From the NCBI GenBank assembly GCA_963729195.1, contig CAVSNF010000022.1, positions 248,001 to 312,000 of the forward strand: a DNA stretch of 64,000 nt, in the 5' to 3' direction. The notes below the pieces were generated by a model. That model had not been told where the DNA came from. It saw only the letters and a list, made by a program, of their open reading frames with translations, and ran no database searches. Of the stretch, positions 40,650 through 50,357 are shown in pieces. The stretch's first letter is position 1. Every line of letters begins with the position of its first letter. The DNA is from CAVPTL01 sp963729195. GTDB taxonomy: Bacteria > Actinomycetota > Thermoleophilia > Gaiellales > JAICJC01. Position numbers and translations under genes: made by a program.

Positions 40650-41483
40650 TCACCTACCTGATCGTCTGGGAGCAGATCCAAAGCGCTCTGGAATGGCTGC
40701 TGAACACCTATTACGGGTGGGTGGGCAACTGGGGCTGGGCGATCGTGCTTCTGACCGTGACGGTGCGCTTGCTGATGTTCCCGCTGACCATCAACCAGCT
40801 GCGCTCGACCGCCGGCATGCAGGCGATCCAGCCCAAGGTCAAGCAGATTCAGAACAAGTACAAGGGCAAGACGTCGCGAGAGGACTCGCAGGCCAAGCAG
40901 GCCGAGATCATGGCCCTGTACAAGGAGAACAAGATCAACCCGTTCGCGTCGTGTCTGCCGCTGGTGCTGCAGATCCCGATCTTCATCGGGCTCAACTCGG
41001 TGTTGCGCTGGCACGTGCACCCCACCGGCAACAAGGGCTTCCTCTTCATCAACGACATCTTCGTGGAGATGAAGGATCTGCCCCACGGGCAGGAGCTGTT
41101 CATCACCGGCATCTACCTGGTCACGATGCTCGGCACCTCGCTGCTGTTCTCGATGATTCCCGACAAGAAGCAGCGCTACATGTTCGCCGGCATGGCGGTC
41201 GTGTTCGCGCTCTTCATCAAGAACTTCACCGTCGGTCTGGTGATCTACTGGATCACCACCAACCTGTGGACGATCGGCCAGCAGGCCTTGATCAAGAACA
41301 CCATGGGCCACCACTTCCCCCATCTGCAGACCAGTCCCAAGGTAACCACCAAGTCGTCGTGCGACCAAGCCGGTCGAAGGGCAAGGGTGGCGAGCCGCAG
41401 AAGAAGGGCAGCCGCAATCCGCCAAAGGGACCGGCGGCCAGAAGTCCGGCAGCGGGCGCAAGCGCGGCGGAAAGCAGCAGTGA
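40646..41483 (+). CDS. yidC: Membrane protein insertase YidC/Oxa1 (frame breaks in tail)
   Basis: Inserts proteins into the cytoplasmic membrane. The 2TM/conserved core reads GWAIVLLTVTVRLLMFPLTINQLRS, with the family arginine in the first core helix, then the KVKQIQNKYKGK coiled region, FASCLPLVLQIPIFIGLNSVL, and a final helix NFTVGLVIYWITTNLWTIGQQ. The basic C-terminal tail (KGKGGEPQKKGS..., ending SGSGRKRGGKQQ) is spread over three frames after about 41357 and needs more than one base correction. The stop at 41481 overlaps the jag GTG. Confidence 0.92.
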
Positions 41484-42226
41484 GCGACGGCGTCGCAGAT
41501 CGAGGCCACCGGTGAGACGGTGGCTGAGGCCCGCTGGGCGGCGCTCCACGAGCTGGAACGCCGGTACCCGGATCTCGATCGGGATGCGGTCGAGTTTCAG
41601 GTGCTGTCCGAGGGCGAGCGCGGCGTGCTGGGGGTGGGCTACGAGCCGGTGCGGGTTGCCGCAATGCTCACGGTCGTGCCCGATGCGCCGGCCCGCGAGG
41701 TCGTCCCCGCAGCCGGCCGACCCGCAGTTCAGCCTGATCGGCCTCGATCCGCCGACCTCGGCCGGCGATCGTCTTGCCGGCATGCTGGAGGCGATCGTCC
41801 CGGCGATCGCCAACGGCGCTGAGGTACGCATCACGCAGCGCGGGTCCGAGCTTCACGCCGCGATCGTGGGCGACGATCTGGGGCTGGTGATCGGCCGCCA
41901 TGGCCAGACCATTGACGCGATTCAGTACCTCACCAACGCTGTGATGCACCGCCACGGCGAGGAGGTCGAGGTGGTGATCGACGCGCAGGGCTATCGCGAA
42001 CGACGCGAGCGGATGCTGCACGACGTGGCGGTGAACGCGGCGGTCGAGGCCCGCTCGACCGGCAATCCGGTGGCGCTCGAGCCGATGACGTCGGTGGAGC
42101 GAAAGATCGTGCATCTGCGCCTGAAGGAGTTCGAGGGCGTCGGCACCGAGAGCGACGGCTGCCGAGCCGAACCGGCACGTGGTGGTGATCCCGTCCCCGG
42201 GGACGCTCGCCGACGCCGAGGTGTAA
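41480..42226 (+). CDS. Jag/KhpB-like RNA-binding protein (three frame breaks)
   Basis: RNA-binding protein of the Jag (KhpB, SpoIIIJ-associated) family. Jag-N: IEATGETVAEARWAALHELE and LSEGERGVLGVGYEPVRV. KH domain: LGLVIGRHGQTIDAIQYLTNAV near residue 125. R3H: MTSVERKIVHLRLKEFEGVGTESDG, ending PNRHVVVIPSPGTLADAEV. One extra base each near 41500, 41710 and 42163 accounts for the frame changes. The stop TAA at 42224 lies inside the first parS-like repeat. Standard position after yidC. Confidence 0.88.
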
Positions 42227-42272
42227 AACGTGAAACACCCGGCCGGCGACGGCGAGTGTAAAACGTGAAACA
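42222..42272. promoter_or_regulatory. Tandem parS-like sites (two copies, 35-bp period)
   Basis: TGTAAAACGTGAAACA occurs at 42222-42237 and again at 42257-42272 within a 35-bp direct repeat. Each matches 13 of 16 positions of the bacterial parS consensus TGTTTCACGTGAAACA, with one half (ACGTGAAACA) perfect and the other altered in the same way in both copies. They lie just ahead of rsmG-parA-parB. The first contains the jag stop, and the second contains the rsmG GTG start. Probable ParB-binding centromere sites, from the family-known position and sequence. Confidence 0.6.
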
Positions 42273-42890
42273 CCCCGAGGCTCTGCGTGAGTACTGCCGT
42301 CTGGTGCTCGCCTCGCCTGTGTCGCGTAACCGCCGTGGACGATCCCGACGCGGCCTGGCGACTGCTTGTCGAGGACGCGCTCACGGCGATCGACGTGATC
42401 ACCGCGCGCGCCCCCGGTTCGCTGATCGATGTCGGATCGGGCGGGGGATCACCCGGGATCCCGATCGCGATTGAGACGGGGATCCCCACCGTGTTGCTCG
42501 AGGCTCGGGAGCGCAAGGCGGAGTTCCTGCGGTCGGCCGTGGAGCAGCTGCAGCTGGATTGCGAGGTGGTCGCGGCGCGGTCGGAGGATCACGCCCGCGG
42601 GCCGGGCCGGGAGGGCTACGACATGGCGCTGGCACGTGCGCTCGCGCCGCCGCCGGTGGCAGTCGAGCTGTGCCTGCCGCTGGTGCGTCCCGGCGGCTGG
42701 CTGGTGCTGTGGACGGCCGCGATCGACGCCCGGCAGCTGGAGCCCGTGGCCGAGCAGCTGGGCGGCGGGATTGGCGAGACGGTGCCGGTGAGCGACGAAC
42801 CGGCAGCTGGTCGTGGTGGACAAGATCGGCTCCACCCCGCAGCGCTTCCCGCGGCGCCCCGGCGTGGCCGGGAAACGTCCGCTCGCCTAG
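42265..42890 (+). CDS. rsmG: 16S rRNA (guanine-N7) methyltransferase RsmG (two frame breaks)
   Basis: Methylates G527 of 16S rRNA. It starts KHPEALREYCRLVLASPVS. After an extra base near 42320 it continues VTAVDDPDAAWRLLVEDAL, then the SAM motif SLIDVGSGGGSPGIPIAIE, DYDMALARA-type sequence and RPGGWLVLWTAAID. A second extra base near 42801 leads to RQLVVVDKIGSTPQRFPRRPGV, the family C-terminus ending RPLA. About 208 residues. Standard gidB position before parA. Confidence 0.9.
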
Positions 42891-42904
42891 CTACCATCGA
42901 AGGC

Positions 42905-43668
42905 GTGAACGGCCGTGTCTACGCACTCGCAAATCAGAAGGGTGGAGTCGGTAAGACCACCACCGCCATCAACATGGCGGCGTGCGTGGCCGAAGCCGGT
43001 ACGCCGGTGCTGCTGATCGACCTGGATCCCCAGGCCAACGCCACCACCGGGCTCGGGTTTCGGCCCGACCAGCTCGATTGCAGCACCTACGATCTGCTCC
43101 ACGGCCGCCCGCTCGCCGACGTGGTCGTGTCCACCTCGATCCCCAACCTCGATCTCGCCCCGTCGCATCCCGGATCTGGCCGCGGCGCAGGTGGAGCTGC
43201 CCAAGCGTCACGATCACGGCACGCTGCTGCGCGACATCCTGGCCGACACCGAGGAGCGGTATCCGTACGTGTTCGTCGACTGCCCGCCCTCGCTCGGCCT
43301 GCTGACGGTCAACGCCTTGTCGGCAGCCAACCGACTGATCGTGCCGGTGCAGTGTGAGTACTACGCCCTGGAAGGCCTGGCCCAGTTGCTCCAGAGCGTC
43401 GAGCTCGTCCGCACCCGCCTGAATCCCCGCCTGGGCGTGACCGGTGTGCTGCTTGACGATGTACGACGGCCGCACGCGACTTTCCAGCGATGTGGCCGAC
43501 GAGGTGCGCTCGTATTTCGGCGATCTCGTGTTCGAGACCGTGGTGCCTCGCAGCGTGCGGCTCGCCGAGGCCCCCAGCCACGGCGTGCCGATCACCCGCT
43601 ACGACGCCCGCTCGGCCGGCGCCGATGCATACTTCAGAGCGGCGATGGAGGTGGTGGAGCGTGGCTGA
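42905..43668 (+). CDS. parA: Chromosome-partitioning ATPase ParA/Soj (two frame breaks)
   Basis: Walker-type ATPase that moves ParB-parS complexes. Deviant Walker A NQKGGVGKTTTAINMA at the start, LLIDLDPQANATTGLG (A'), VFVDCPPSLGLLTVNALSA (Walker B), VPVQCEYYALEGLAQLL, and C-terminal VPRSVRLAEAPSHGVPI. Extra bases near 43165 (CATCCCGG for CATCCGG) and 43456 (joining VLL to TMYDGRTRLSSDV) break the frame. Full length about 253 residues. GTG at 42905; the parB start overlaps the end. Confidence 0.94.
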
Positions 43669-44621
43669 GCAGTCCAAACAGCGCGGTCTCGGCCGTGGCC
43701 TGGCGGCGCTCGTGGCCGAGTTCCCGAGCGGCCAGACGTCGCTGATCGATCTCGAGCTGGGCCAGATCACGCCGGGCTCGAAGCAGCCCCGCCACACCTT
43801 CGACGAGGACGCCCTGGCGGAGCTGGCCGAATCGATCAAGGCCGAGGGCGTGGTTCAGCCGATCATCGTCCGCGAGGTCGGATGCAGGATACGAGATCAT
43901 TGCCGGCGAGCGTCGCTGGCGAGCCGCGCAGCGCGCCGGCCTGCGCACCATCCCGGCGGTCGTCCGCCGCGGCGACGATCGCGACAGCCTGGTGCTGGCG
44001 ATGGCCGAGAACGTCGCCCGGGTGGATCTCAACCCGGTCGATCAGGCCCGCGGCTACGCCGTGCTCTCGGACGAGCTCGATCTGACCCAGGCCGAGATCG
44101 CCCGCCGGGTCGGCAAGAGCCGGGCCGCGATCGCGAACACGATGCGGCTGCTGGATCTCCCCGACAGCGTGCTCGACCTGATCGCCGGCGGCGCGCTCTC
44201 CGAAGGCCACGGCCGAGCGGTGCTGCTGGTCGAGGGCCAGGACGAGCGCTCGGCGCTCGCCCGGCTGGCGGTCAAGCGCGGGCTGTCGGTCCGCCAGACC
44301 GAGGAGGCGGCCAAGCGGTCGCCGACCAAGAAGCGCGCGAAGCGGGCCAAGGCCGAGGTCGGCTCGATGGACGACGAGCTCGCAAACCTGGTCGTGGATG
44401 CGGCGTGGGCATCGCTGAGCCTGCGAGCGGCGGTGCGCCGGGGACCGCGCGGCGGCCGCGTCGAGCTGCAGTTCACCAACAACGCCGAGCTTGGGCGCAT
44501 CATCGATCAGCTCCGCGCCGAGCGAGTCTCCTGGGCGCTGCCTGACGTCCTCGTCGACGGTGCTACGGGCACCGGTCTCCCGCGTCCTCGCCAGGCGGCA
44601 CCTGCAGGTCTGGTGTGCTGA
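43661..44621 (+). CDS. parB: Chromosome-partitioning protein ParB/Spo0J (frame break)
   Basis: CTPase clamp that loads on parS. N-terminal RGLGRGLAALVAEFP; ParB core ITPGSKQPRHTFDEDALAELAESIKAEGVVQPIIVRE; then, after one extra base near 43882, YEIIAGERRWRAAQRAG (CTP-binding box) and MAENVARVDLNPVDQARGY. The HTH is LTQAEIARRVGKSRAAIANTMRLLDL. A KRAKRAKAE-type linker leads to the C-terminal dimerisation helix region. About 319 residues. Putative parS sites lie 1.4 kb upstream. Confidence 0.94.
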
Positions 44622-44647
44622 GGATCGGTGCTATCCTCGCGCGCCCC

Positions 44648-44721
<74 letters not shown>

Positions 44722-44817
44722 TCCCGGGGTCTTGGCCTGACCACTCGGCCGGCCCGTTCGTCGCCGCGCGCTTTGGGGCCGCCGTCACCGCCCCGGGGAT
44801 CCGGCCCACCCGCTGGC

Positions 44818-44823
44818 TATAAT
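44818..44823 (+). promoter_or_regulatory. Candidate -10 element
   Basis: A perfect TATAAT in otherwise GC-rich DNA, 21 nt before the GTG of the bifunctional nuclease gene, with GGTGGAGGTGG as ribosome binding region between. No good -35 is visible. Confidence 0.4.
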
Positions 44824-44843
44824 CGCTAGGTGGAGGTGGCCGT

Positions 44844-45326
44844 GTGCACAAGATGACGATCTACGGCGTTTCGTTCGACATGGTCGGCAAACAGCCAATC
44901 GTCTTGTTGCGCACCCTCGACGGCAACAAGTTCCTCCCGATCTGGATCGGCCACCCCGAGGCGGCGGCGATTCTGATGAAGCTTCAGGGCACGCCCACCG
45001 CTCGGCCGATGACCCACGATCTGGTCACGAGCATGCTGGACGAGCTGAATGCCACCGTGTCCAAGGTGGCGGTCACCGAGCTGCGTGAGAACACCTTCCA
45101 CGCGCTGATCACGCTGCAGGTCGACGGCAGCGAGATCGAGATCGACTCGCGACCGTCCGACGCGCTCGCCCTGGCCGTCCGCACCGAAGCCCCGATCTTC
45201 GTGTCCGAGGCGGTGCTGGATGACTCGGCGATCGAGTTCGGACAGGAGCCGGACGACGCGGGCGAGGTCATCGACGAGTTCAAGAAGTTTCTCGAGAGCG
45301 TCAATCCGGACGACTTCGCCGGCTGA
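44844..45326 (+). CDS. Bifunctional nuclease family (DUF151) protein
   Basis: Member of the BFN/DUF151 family, reported to have DNase/RNase activity in plants; the bacterial role is poorly defined. The 160-residue protein matches over its length: VSFDMVGKQPIVLLRTLDGNKFLPIWIG, then PEAAAILMKLQG, RPMTHDLVTSMLDELNATV, and EIEIDSRPSDALALAVRTEAPIFVSE. An acidic tail follows. GTG start behind a purine-rich site and a TATAAT box. Intact frame. Confidence 0.88.
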   Translation: MHKMTIYGVSFDMVGKQPIVLLRTLDGNKFLPIWIGHPEAAAILMKLQGTPTARPMTHDLVTSMLDELNATVSKVAVTELRENTFHALITLQVDGSEIEIDSRPSDALALAVRTEAPIFVSEAVLDDSAIEFGQEPDDAGEVIDEFKKFLESVNPDDFAG

Positions 45327-45374
45327 ATCTTGGCTAAGCTTGAAGGCCTCTTTCCGCAACTCCGGAGGCTTGAC

Positions 45375-45731
45375 ATGCAACGGAACGGTGGCGTTAGCTG
45401 GTTTGCCGAGAGAACGATCAACGGCATCGGTGACGACGGGGGGTCGGAGGTCATCACCCTGTGGATTGAGCGCAAGCCGGGAGCGCTGTGGGCGGTCGGC
45501 CGCGCGGTGAGTCTGGACGAGCGCGCCGACGGAGCAGTCCATCCGGACGACTACGTGTTCGAGGGCTACGAGATGGACGACGCGGTGGATGCGGCCAACG
45601 AGGCGCTCGAGTCAGATCTGGAGGTGTGCCGCGGCGAGGGCCGCGACCAGGACGTGGGCGTGTTCACCACCACCGAGCTGCTGCCGCAGCTGGAGCGGTG
45701 GTTCTTCGGCCGCCCGCCGCATCCGGTGTAA
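45375..45731 (+). CDS. Hypothetical protein
   Basis: I do not recognise this 118-residue protein. It is acidic, with an N-terminal beta-like stretch (SEVITLWIERKPGALWAVGRAV), a central acidic segment (HPDDYVFEGYEMDDAVDAANEALESD) and a short aromatic C-terminus (ERWFFGRPPHPV). No signal peptide or membrane segment. ATG 45375 is chosen because CGGAGG lies 8 nt upstream; an in-frame TTG at 45330 is an alternative. It follows the nuclease gene by 48 bp and may be co-transcribed. Codon use looks like its neighbours, so it is probably a real gene. Confidence 0.6.
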   Translation: MQRNGGVSWFAERTINGIGDDGGSEVITLWIERKPGALWAVGRAVSLDERADGAVHPDDYVFEGYEMDDAVDAANEALESDLEVCRGEGRDQDVGVFTTTELLPQLERWFFGRPPHPV

Positions 45732-45807
45732 CCGGCCGCGTCGAGCTCCGACTATGCGAACAGGGTCCGGCCCAGAAATCAACCCCAGCCATCAACCCCC
45801 ATAGGGT

Positions 45808-46638
45808 CTAGCCGACGATCTGCAGCGGCGGTCGGTCCGCCGGCACCACGCCGGCGTCGATGCCGGCTCGCTCGAGCGTTCGCAGCGACCGCTCACCCTC
45901 GGCGCCGAGGTCGAACGTGTGGTCGTTCACGTACAGCTCGACGTACGGCCAGATCACGTCCTCGCCCATCTCCTGCGCGTGCCGCCGAATCGTCGGCAGC
46001 GTGTCCTCGCGGTTGGCCCAGGCGTACTCGATCGAGTCCTGCAGGACCGCGTTGAAGGTGGCGACCGACTCGGCCGGCAGTGCCAGATCCGCGAGGATTC
46101 CGCCCAGAGGCACCGGCGAATCGGAAAGCTGCTCGAAGGACGTCCCCAGGTCTTCCAGCAGGATCAGCCCGTCGCGCTCATAGGTCAGCCGGCCCTCGTG
46201 GATGAGCACGCCGATGTCGGCGTCGCCGGCGCGCAGCTCCGCGCCGATGTCCGAGAACACCGCGTGGCGGATCACACCCTGGTGGGGGTGCAGGCAGTGG
46301 TAGAGCAGCGTCGCGGTGGTGGTCGGGCCCGGGCACAGCACGCGGGCATGCGCACTCGGCCCCACGCCGGGGTCGGCGCTTACCAGCAGCGGCCCGACTC
46401 CGAACCCCAGGGCCGAGCCGGCGCGCAGCACGCCGAACCGGTCGCTCAGCAGCAGCGCCTGGTGAAAGCTCGCCTTGGAGAGGTCGTAGCGCCCTCCCAC
46501 CAGGCCGTCGTTGAGGGCCTGGACGTCTGCGAAGTCGATCTCGATGTCGAGGCCGCGCAGGTCGACGCGGCGTTCGAGAATGCCGTGGAACGCGAACGTG
46601 TCGTTGGGGCACGGCGAGATTCCGACGCGCAGCTTCAT
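45808..46638 (-). CDS. mqnD: 1,4-dihydroxy-6-naphthoate synthase (MqnD)
   Basis: Converts cyclic dehypoxanthine futalosine to 1,4-dihydroxy-6-naphthoate in the futalosine route to menaquinone. Substrate-binding-protein-like fold, 276 residues: VGISPCPNDTFAFHGIL at the start (family hallmark), ADVQALNDGLVGGRYDLSKASF, GFGVGPLLVSAD, PGPTTTATLLYHC and DIGVLIHEGRLTYERDGL. ATG 46638 overlaps the mqnB stop. Intact frame. Other mqn genes (A, C, E) are not in the window. Confidence 0.9.
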   Translation of the reverse strand: MKLRVGISPCPNDTFAFHGILERRVDLRGLDIEIDFADVQALNDGLVGGRYDLSKASFHQALLLSDRFGVLRAGSALGFGVGPLLVSADPGVGPSAHARVLCPGPTTTATLLYHCLHPHQGVIRHAVFSDIGAELRAGDADIGVLIHEGRLTYERDGLILLEDLGTSFEQLSDSPVPLGGILADLALPAESVATFNAVLQDSIEYAWANREDTLPTIRRHAQEMGEDVIWPYVELYVNDHTFDLGAEGERSLRTLERAGIDAGVVPADRPPLQIVG

Positions 46639-47195
46639 CGGACCATCTCCGGGATGCGCGCGCAGGCCGCCGCGATCGCCTCGGGCAGCGCCCACCCGGC
46701 CACGTTCCGATCGCCGGCCACGTTCGAGATCCCCCGCACGATCCAGAGGTCGACGCCGAACTCGTGCGCGGCCAGCGCCACCGCGTAGCCTTCCATCTCC
46801 TCGGCCACGGCCTGCGGGTGGGCGGCGACGATCAGGTCGGCAGCCTCCCGGTCGGAGGCCTGCGCCACCGACACGATCTCGGGCCCGCCGCCCGCCAAGT
46901 CCAGCACCTCGGGCCGGCCGAAGCCGAGCGCCTCGGGCGAGCGGCCGTCGGCACCGATGCCGTGACAGCGGACGCTGCCGGCCACCACCGCCGAGCCCAC
47001 CGGGTACGCGCTCGGGTCGTACGTGCCCGCCGCGCCGATCAGGATCACACCGTCGGCCGCCTCTGGCCGGGTGGCGATAGCGTGCGCGCTGCGAGCGCCA
47101 GACTCAGCCAGCCCGAACCCGCAGATCGCGAAGGGCGTGGTGATCTCCGCAGGGATCATTCCGGCCTCCAACTCGGTGGGCACCAGCAGCAGCAC
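46635..47195 (-). CDS. mqnB: Futalosine hydrolase (MqnB)
   Basis: Nucleoside-phosphorylase-fold hydrolase that removes hypoxanthine from futalosine. 186 residues: LLLVPTELEAGMI at the N-terminus, CGFGLAESGARSAHAIA, GVILIGAAGTYDPS, and the nucleoside-binding motif EEMEGYAVALAAHEFGV, with WIVRGISNVAGDR near the end. Somewhat short for the family but complete. The adjacent mqnD overlaps by 4 bp, which supports the pathway call. Confidence 0.88.
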   Translation of the reverse strand: MLLLVPTELEAGMIPAEITTPFAICGFGLAESGARSAHAIATRPEAADGVILIGAAGTYDPSAYPVGSAVVAGSVRCHGIGADGRSPEALGFGRPEVLDLAGGGPEIVSVAQASDREAADLIVAAHPQAVAEEMEGYAVALAAHEFGVDLWIVRGISNVAGDRNVAGWALPEAIAAACARIPEMVR

Positions 47196-47207
47196 GCTGG
47201 AAGTCTG

Positions 47208-49401
47208 TCAGTCGCCGCTTTCCGATGCAGCCGGTTGCTGCGGGGAGATGCGGGCGAACCGGGCCGCCCAGTGGGGCAGGTACCAGTTCCACGACCCCAT
47301 GATCGCCATCAGCGCAGGTACCAGCAGCGCACGGATGACGGTGGCGTCGATCGCGATCGCGACCGCGAGGCCCCACCCGAACTCCTGCAGCCCGAGCAGG
47401 CTGCCGAGCACGAACCCGGAGAACGCGGCCACCATGATCGCGGCCGCCGCAGTCACGATCCGGCCGGTCTTCTGCAAGCCCTGGGTCACAGCAAGCACCG
47501 TGTCGCCGGTCTCGTCGTAGATCTCGCGCATCCGCGACAGCAGGAACACCTCGTAGTCCATGGAGAGTCCGAACAGCATCGCGAACAGGAAGATCGGGAT
47601 CCAGGCCTCGATCTGGTTGGACTGGGTGAGGCCGATCGCCTGCCCGGCGCCCCACTTGAACGTGATCACCAGGATCCCGTAGGTGGCGGTGATCGAGAGC
47701 ACGTTCAAGAGCACCGCCTTGAGCGGTAAGACCACGGAGCGGAAGGCCCGCAGCAGCACGATGTAGGTCAGCACCAGCACCGTCAGTACCAGCCAGGGGA
47801 ACAGCGAGTAGGCGCGATCGATGAAGTCGACTCCGGTCGGCGGCCCGCCGCCGGCCAGCACCTCGGCTCCGCCGAACCCGGCCTGGGGGATGTAGGTGTC
47901 GCGCAGCCTGGCGGTGAACTTCTTGGCCTGGTCGGTGCCGTAGTCGGTCTTGGGCGCGATGATCACCCGCAGGTAGCGGCCGCTGGCATCGACATAGTAT
48001 TTGGTCTTACCAATGGCCGGCGCCTGAACAGAGGCCACCTCGGGGTCGGCGGCCACCGATTTCACCAATCGCGCGACGGCAGGCATGACGTCAGCGGCGC
48101 CGCCGGCGCGGCCGCTGTCGATCACCACGATCGCGGGCGACAGGGTGCCCGGCCCGAGCCGCGACTCGAGCACCTTCAGCCCCTGCACCGATTCCGACTG
48201 GGGCGGGAGACCCTTGCTCGAGCCGGGGGTGAGGGAGAGGTACACGGCCGGAATCGCCGAGGCGATCAAGACGCCCGAGACGATCACGGCGATCACCAGC
48301 GGACGCCTCATGATGAATGCCGCCAGGCGGGCCCACAGCCCCTCGTCGGAGTTTCGGCGGCGCTCGATCACCGAGCGGGGGACGACCCGAAGCCGGTTGA
48401 CGTTGGTACCCATGATCGCCAGCACGGCCGGCAGCAGCGTCATCGCCGCGGCCATCGACACCACCGGGATCAGCACGCCTCCGATGCCCATCGAGCGGAT
48501 GAACGGCAGCGGCAGCAACACCAACAGCGCCAACCCGATGGCCACGCTCACACCCGGAGAACAGCACCGCCCGCCCGGCCGTGTTCATGGTCGACTTGAG
48601 TGCCGCCGCCGAGTCTCCCGAGTGGCGGTCGAGCTCCTCCCGGTAGCGATACACGATCAGCAGCGAGTAGTCGATGCTGATCGCGATGCCGATCAGCGAC
48701 ACCAGCTGCTGGACGTAGATGGCCATGTTCATGTAGTGGGCGATCACCCACACCAGGCCGAGCGTGGTGGGCACGGTGGCCAGAGCCATGATCAGCGGCA
48801 CGGCCGACGCGGCGGCGGTTCCGAAGATGAACAGCAACACCAGGGCGGCGACCGGCAGCGCGATCATCTCGCCCTGTTGGATGTCATGGTCGAACACCGG
48901 CTGGAGGTCCTTGTTGACCGCCACGGTTCCGGTCAGATACGTCTCAACGCCGGGGATGTCGGGTCTGGCGGCGCGGATGGTGGGGACAAGCTCCTGCGCC
49001 TTGTCCGGCGGCAGCGCGGTCCCGATGGTGGCGTACAGCACCCCGTCTGGGGTCGCTCGCAGGGGGCCGACGACGCCGTGGCCCAGCGCGGCTGCCTGCG
49101 TCTGGAGCGATCGCTCGGCGGCTGCCCGGTCAACCGGCGCCGCGCCGGTCGGTCGAAACACGACCGTGAAGCTGGAATCGTCGCGCTCGTGGAAGTTCTT
49201 CTGCAGGATCGCAAGCGCCTTGGCCGACTCGGTGCCGGGCAGGTCGAAGCGATTGGAGAGCAGGTCGCCCAGCTTCGGCCCGAATCCACCGTACTGCGCG
49301 GCCACCGCGACGAACACGATCGCGATCCACGCCAATACCACCACCCACCGGCGCTTGTGGACGGCGGTCGTCCAGCGGTCCATCCCGGTACTGCCGGTCA
49401 A
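47208..49401 (-). CDS. MMPL/RND-family exporter (frame break)
   Basis: Large inner-membrane proton-driven exporter of about 730 residues with two halves. Each half has one helix, an extracellular domain and a five-helix bundle. Half 1: RRWVVVLAWIAIVFVAVAAQYGG, then LIGIAISIDYSLLIVYRYREEL with the Asp-Tyr proton-relay motif. Half 2: AFIMRRPLVIAVIVSGVL, then FLFAMLFGLSMDYEVFLLSRMRE with the second relay motif. One extra G near 48553 (TCCGGGTG for TCCGGTG) separates LFSG from VSVAIGLALL. TTG 49401 overlaps the nadA stop. Substrate unknown; lipids or drugs are typical. Confidence 0.88.
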
Positions 49402-50357
49402 GCGATCTCGACCATCCGGCGAATCGCACCGCGGGCGCGCTCCGCAGTCGCCGGATCAACCGTGACCACGAACTTCGCGTCACGCAGCGAGTCGCGCAGC
49501 TTCTCGAGGGTGATCATCTTCATGTACCGGCACACCGCGCGCTCCGACATGGCCACGAAGCGCTTGTCCGGCGCCTCCTTGGCCAGCCGGTGCAGGATCC
49601 CGGTCTCGGTCGCCACCACAAACTCGGGAGCGGCGGAGCTGCGGGCGTGGCGCACCATGCCCTCGGTGGAGAGCACCTTGGTGCGGCGCCCGACGCTCTC
49701 GTCCTCCGAGGCGAGGTACATGCACTGGCTGGCGCAGCCGCACTCGGGGTGGATCAGCAGGTCGGCGCCGGGCCGCTCGTCCAGCACTCGCCGCACATCG
49801 TCGGTGCGGATACCGGCGTGCACATGGCACTCGCCCGGCCACACCTTCATGCGCCGGCCGGTGACGCGCTCCAGGTACGTCCCGAGGAACATGTCGGGCA
49901 GAAACAGGATCTCGCGATCCTGCGGTACGGCATTGATCACGGCCTCAGCATTGCCGGAGGTGCAGCAGTAGTCAGACAGCGCCTTGACCTCGGCGGTGGT
50001 GTTGACGTAGCTGACCACCACGGCGCCGGGATTCTCGGCCTTCCAGGCCCGCAGCGCGTTGGCGTCGATGCTGGCCGCCAGCGAGCAGCCGGCGTCGGTG
50101 TCGGGGATCAGCACCGTCTTTTCGGGCGAGAGGATCGCGGCCGTCTCGGCCATGAAGTGCACGCCGCAGAACACGATCATGTCGGCCTCGGTGCTGGCTG
50201 CGACCTGGGACAGGCCGAGCGAGTCACCGACGTAGTCGGCCACATCCTGCACCTCGGGCACCTGGTAGTTGTGGGCGAGGATGACGGCGTTTCGCTCGGC
50301 CGCGAGCGCGCGCACCTGCTCGTGAAGGCCGGTGGCGTCGTGGGTCAAGGTTGGCAT
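49398..50357 (-). CDS. nadA: Quinolinate synthase A
   Basis: 4Fe-4S enzyme that condenses iminoaspartate and DHAP to quinolinate in NAD synthesis. 319 residues: VILAHNYQVPEVQDVADYVGDSL near residue 25, MIVFCGVHFMAETAAIL (first cluster Cys nearby), CSLAASI, YVNTTAEVKALSDYCCTS, LPDMFLGTY, HPECGCASQC and VVATETGILHRL. Three cluster cysteines are distributed as in the long NadA class. The start overlaps nadC by 13 bp. Intact frame. Confidence 0.94.
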   Translation of the reverse strand: MPTLTHDATGLHEQVRALAAERNAVILAHNYQVPEVQDVADYVGDSLGLSQVAASTEADMIVFCGVHFMAETAAILSPEKTVLIPDTDAGCSLAASIDANALRAWKAENPGAVVVSYVNTTAEVKALSDYCCTSGNAEAVINAVPQDREILFLPDMFLGTYLERVTGRRMKVWPGECHVHAGIRTDDVRRVLDERPGADLLIHPECGCASQCMYLASEDESVGRRTKVLSTEGMVRHARSSAAPEFVVATETGILHRLAKEAPDKRFVAMSERAVCRYMKMITLEKLRDSLRDAKFVVTVDPATAERARGAIRRMVEIA

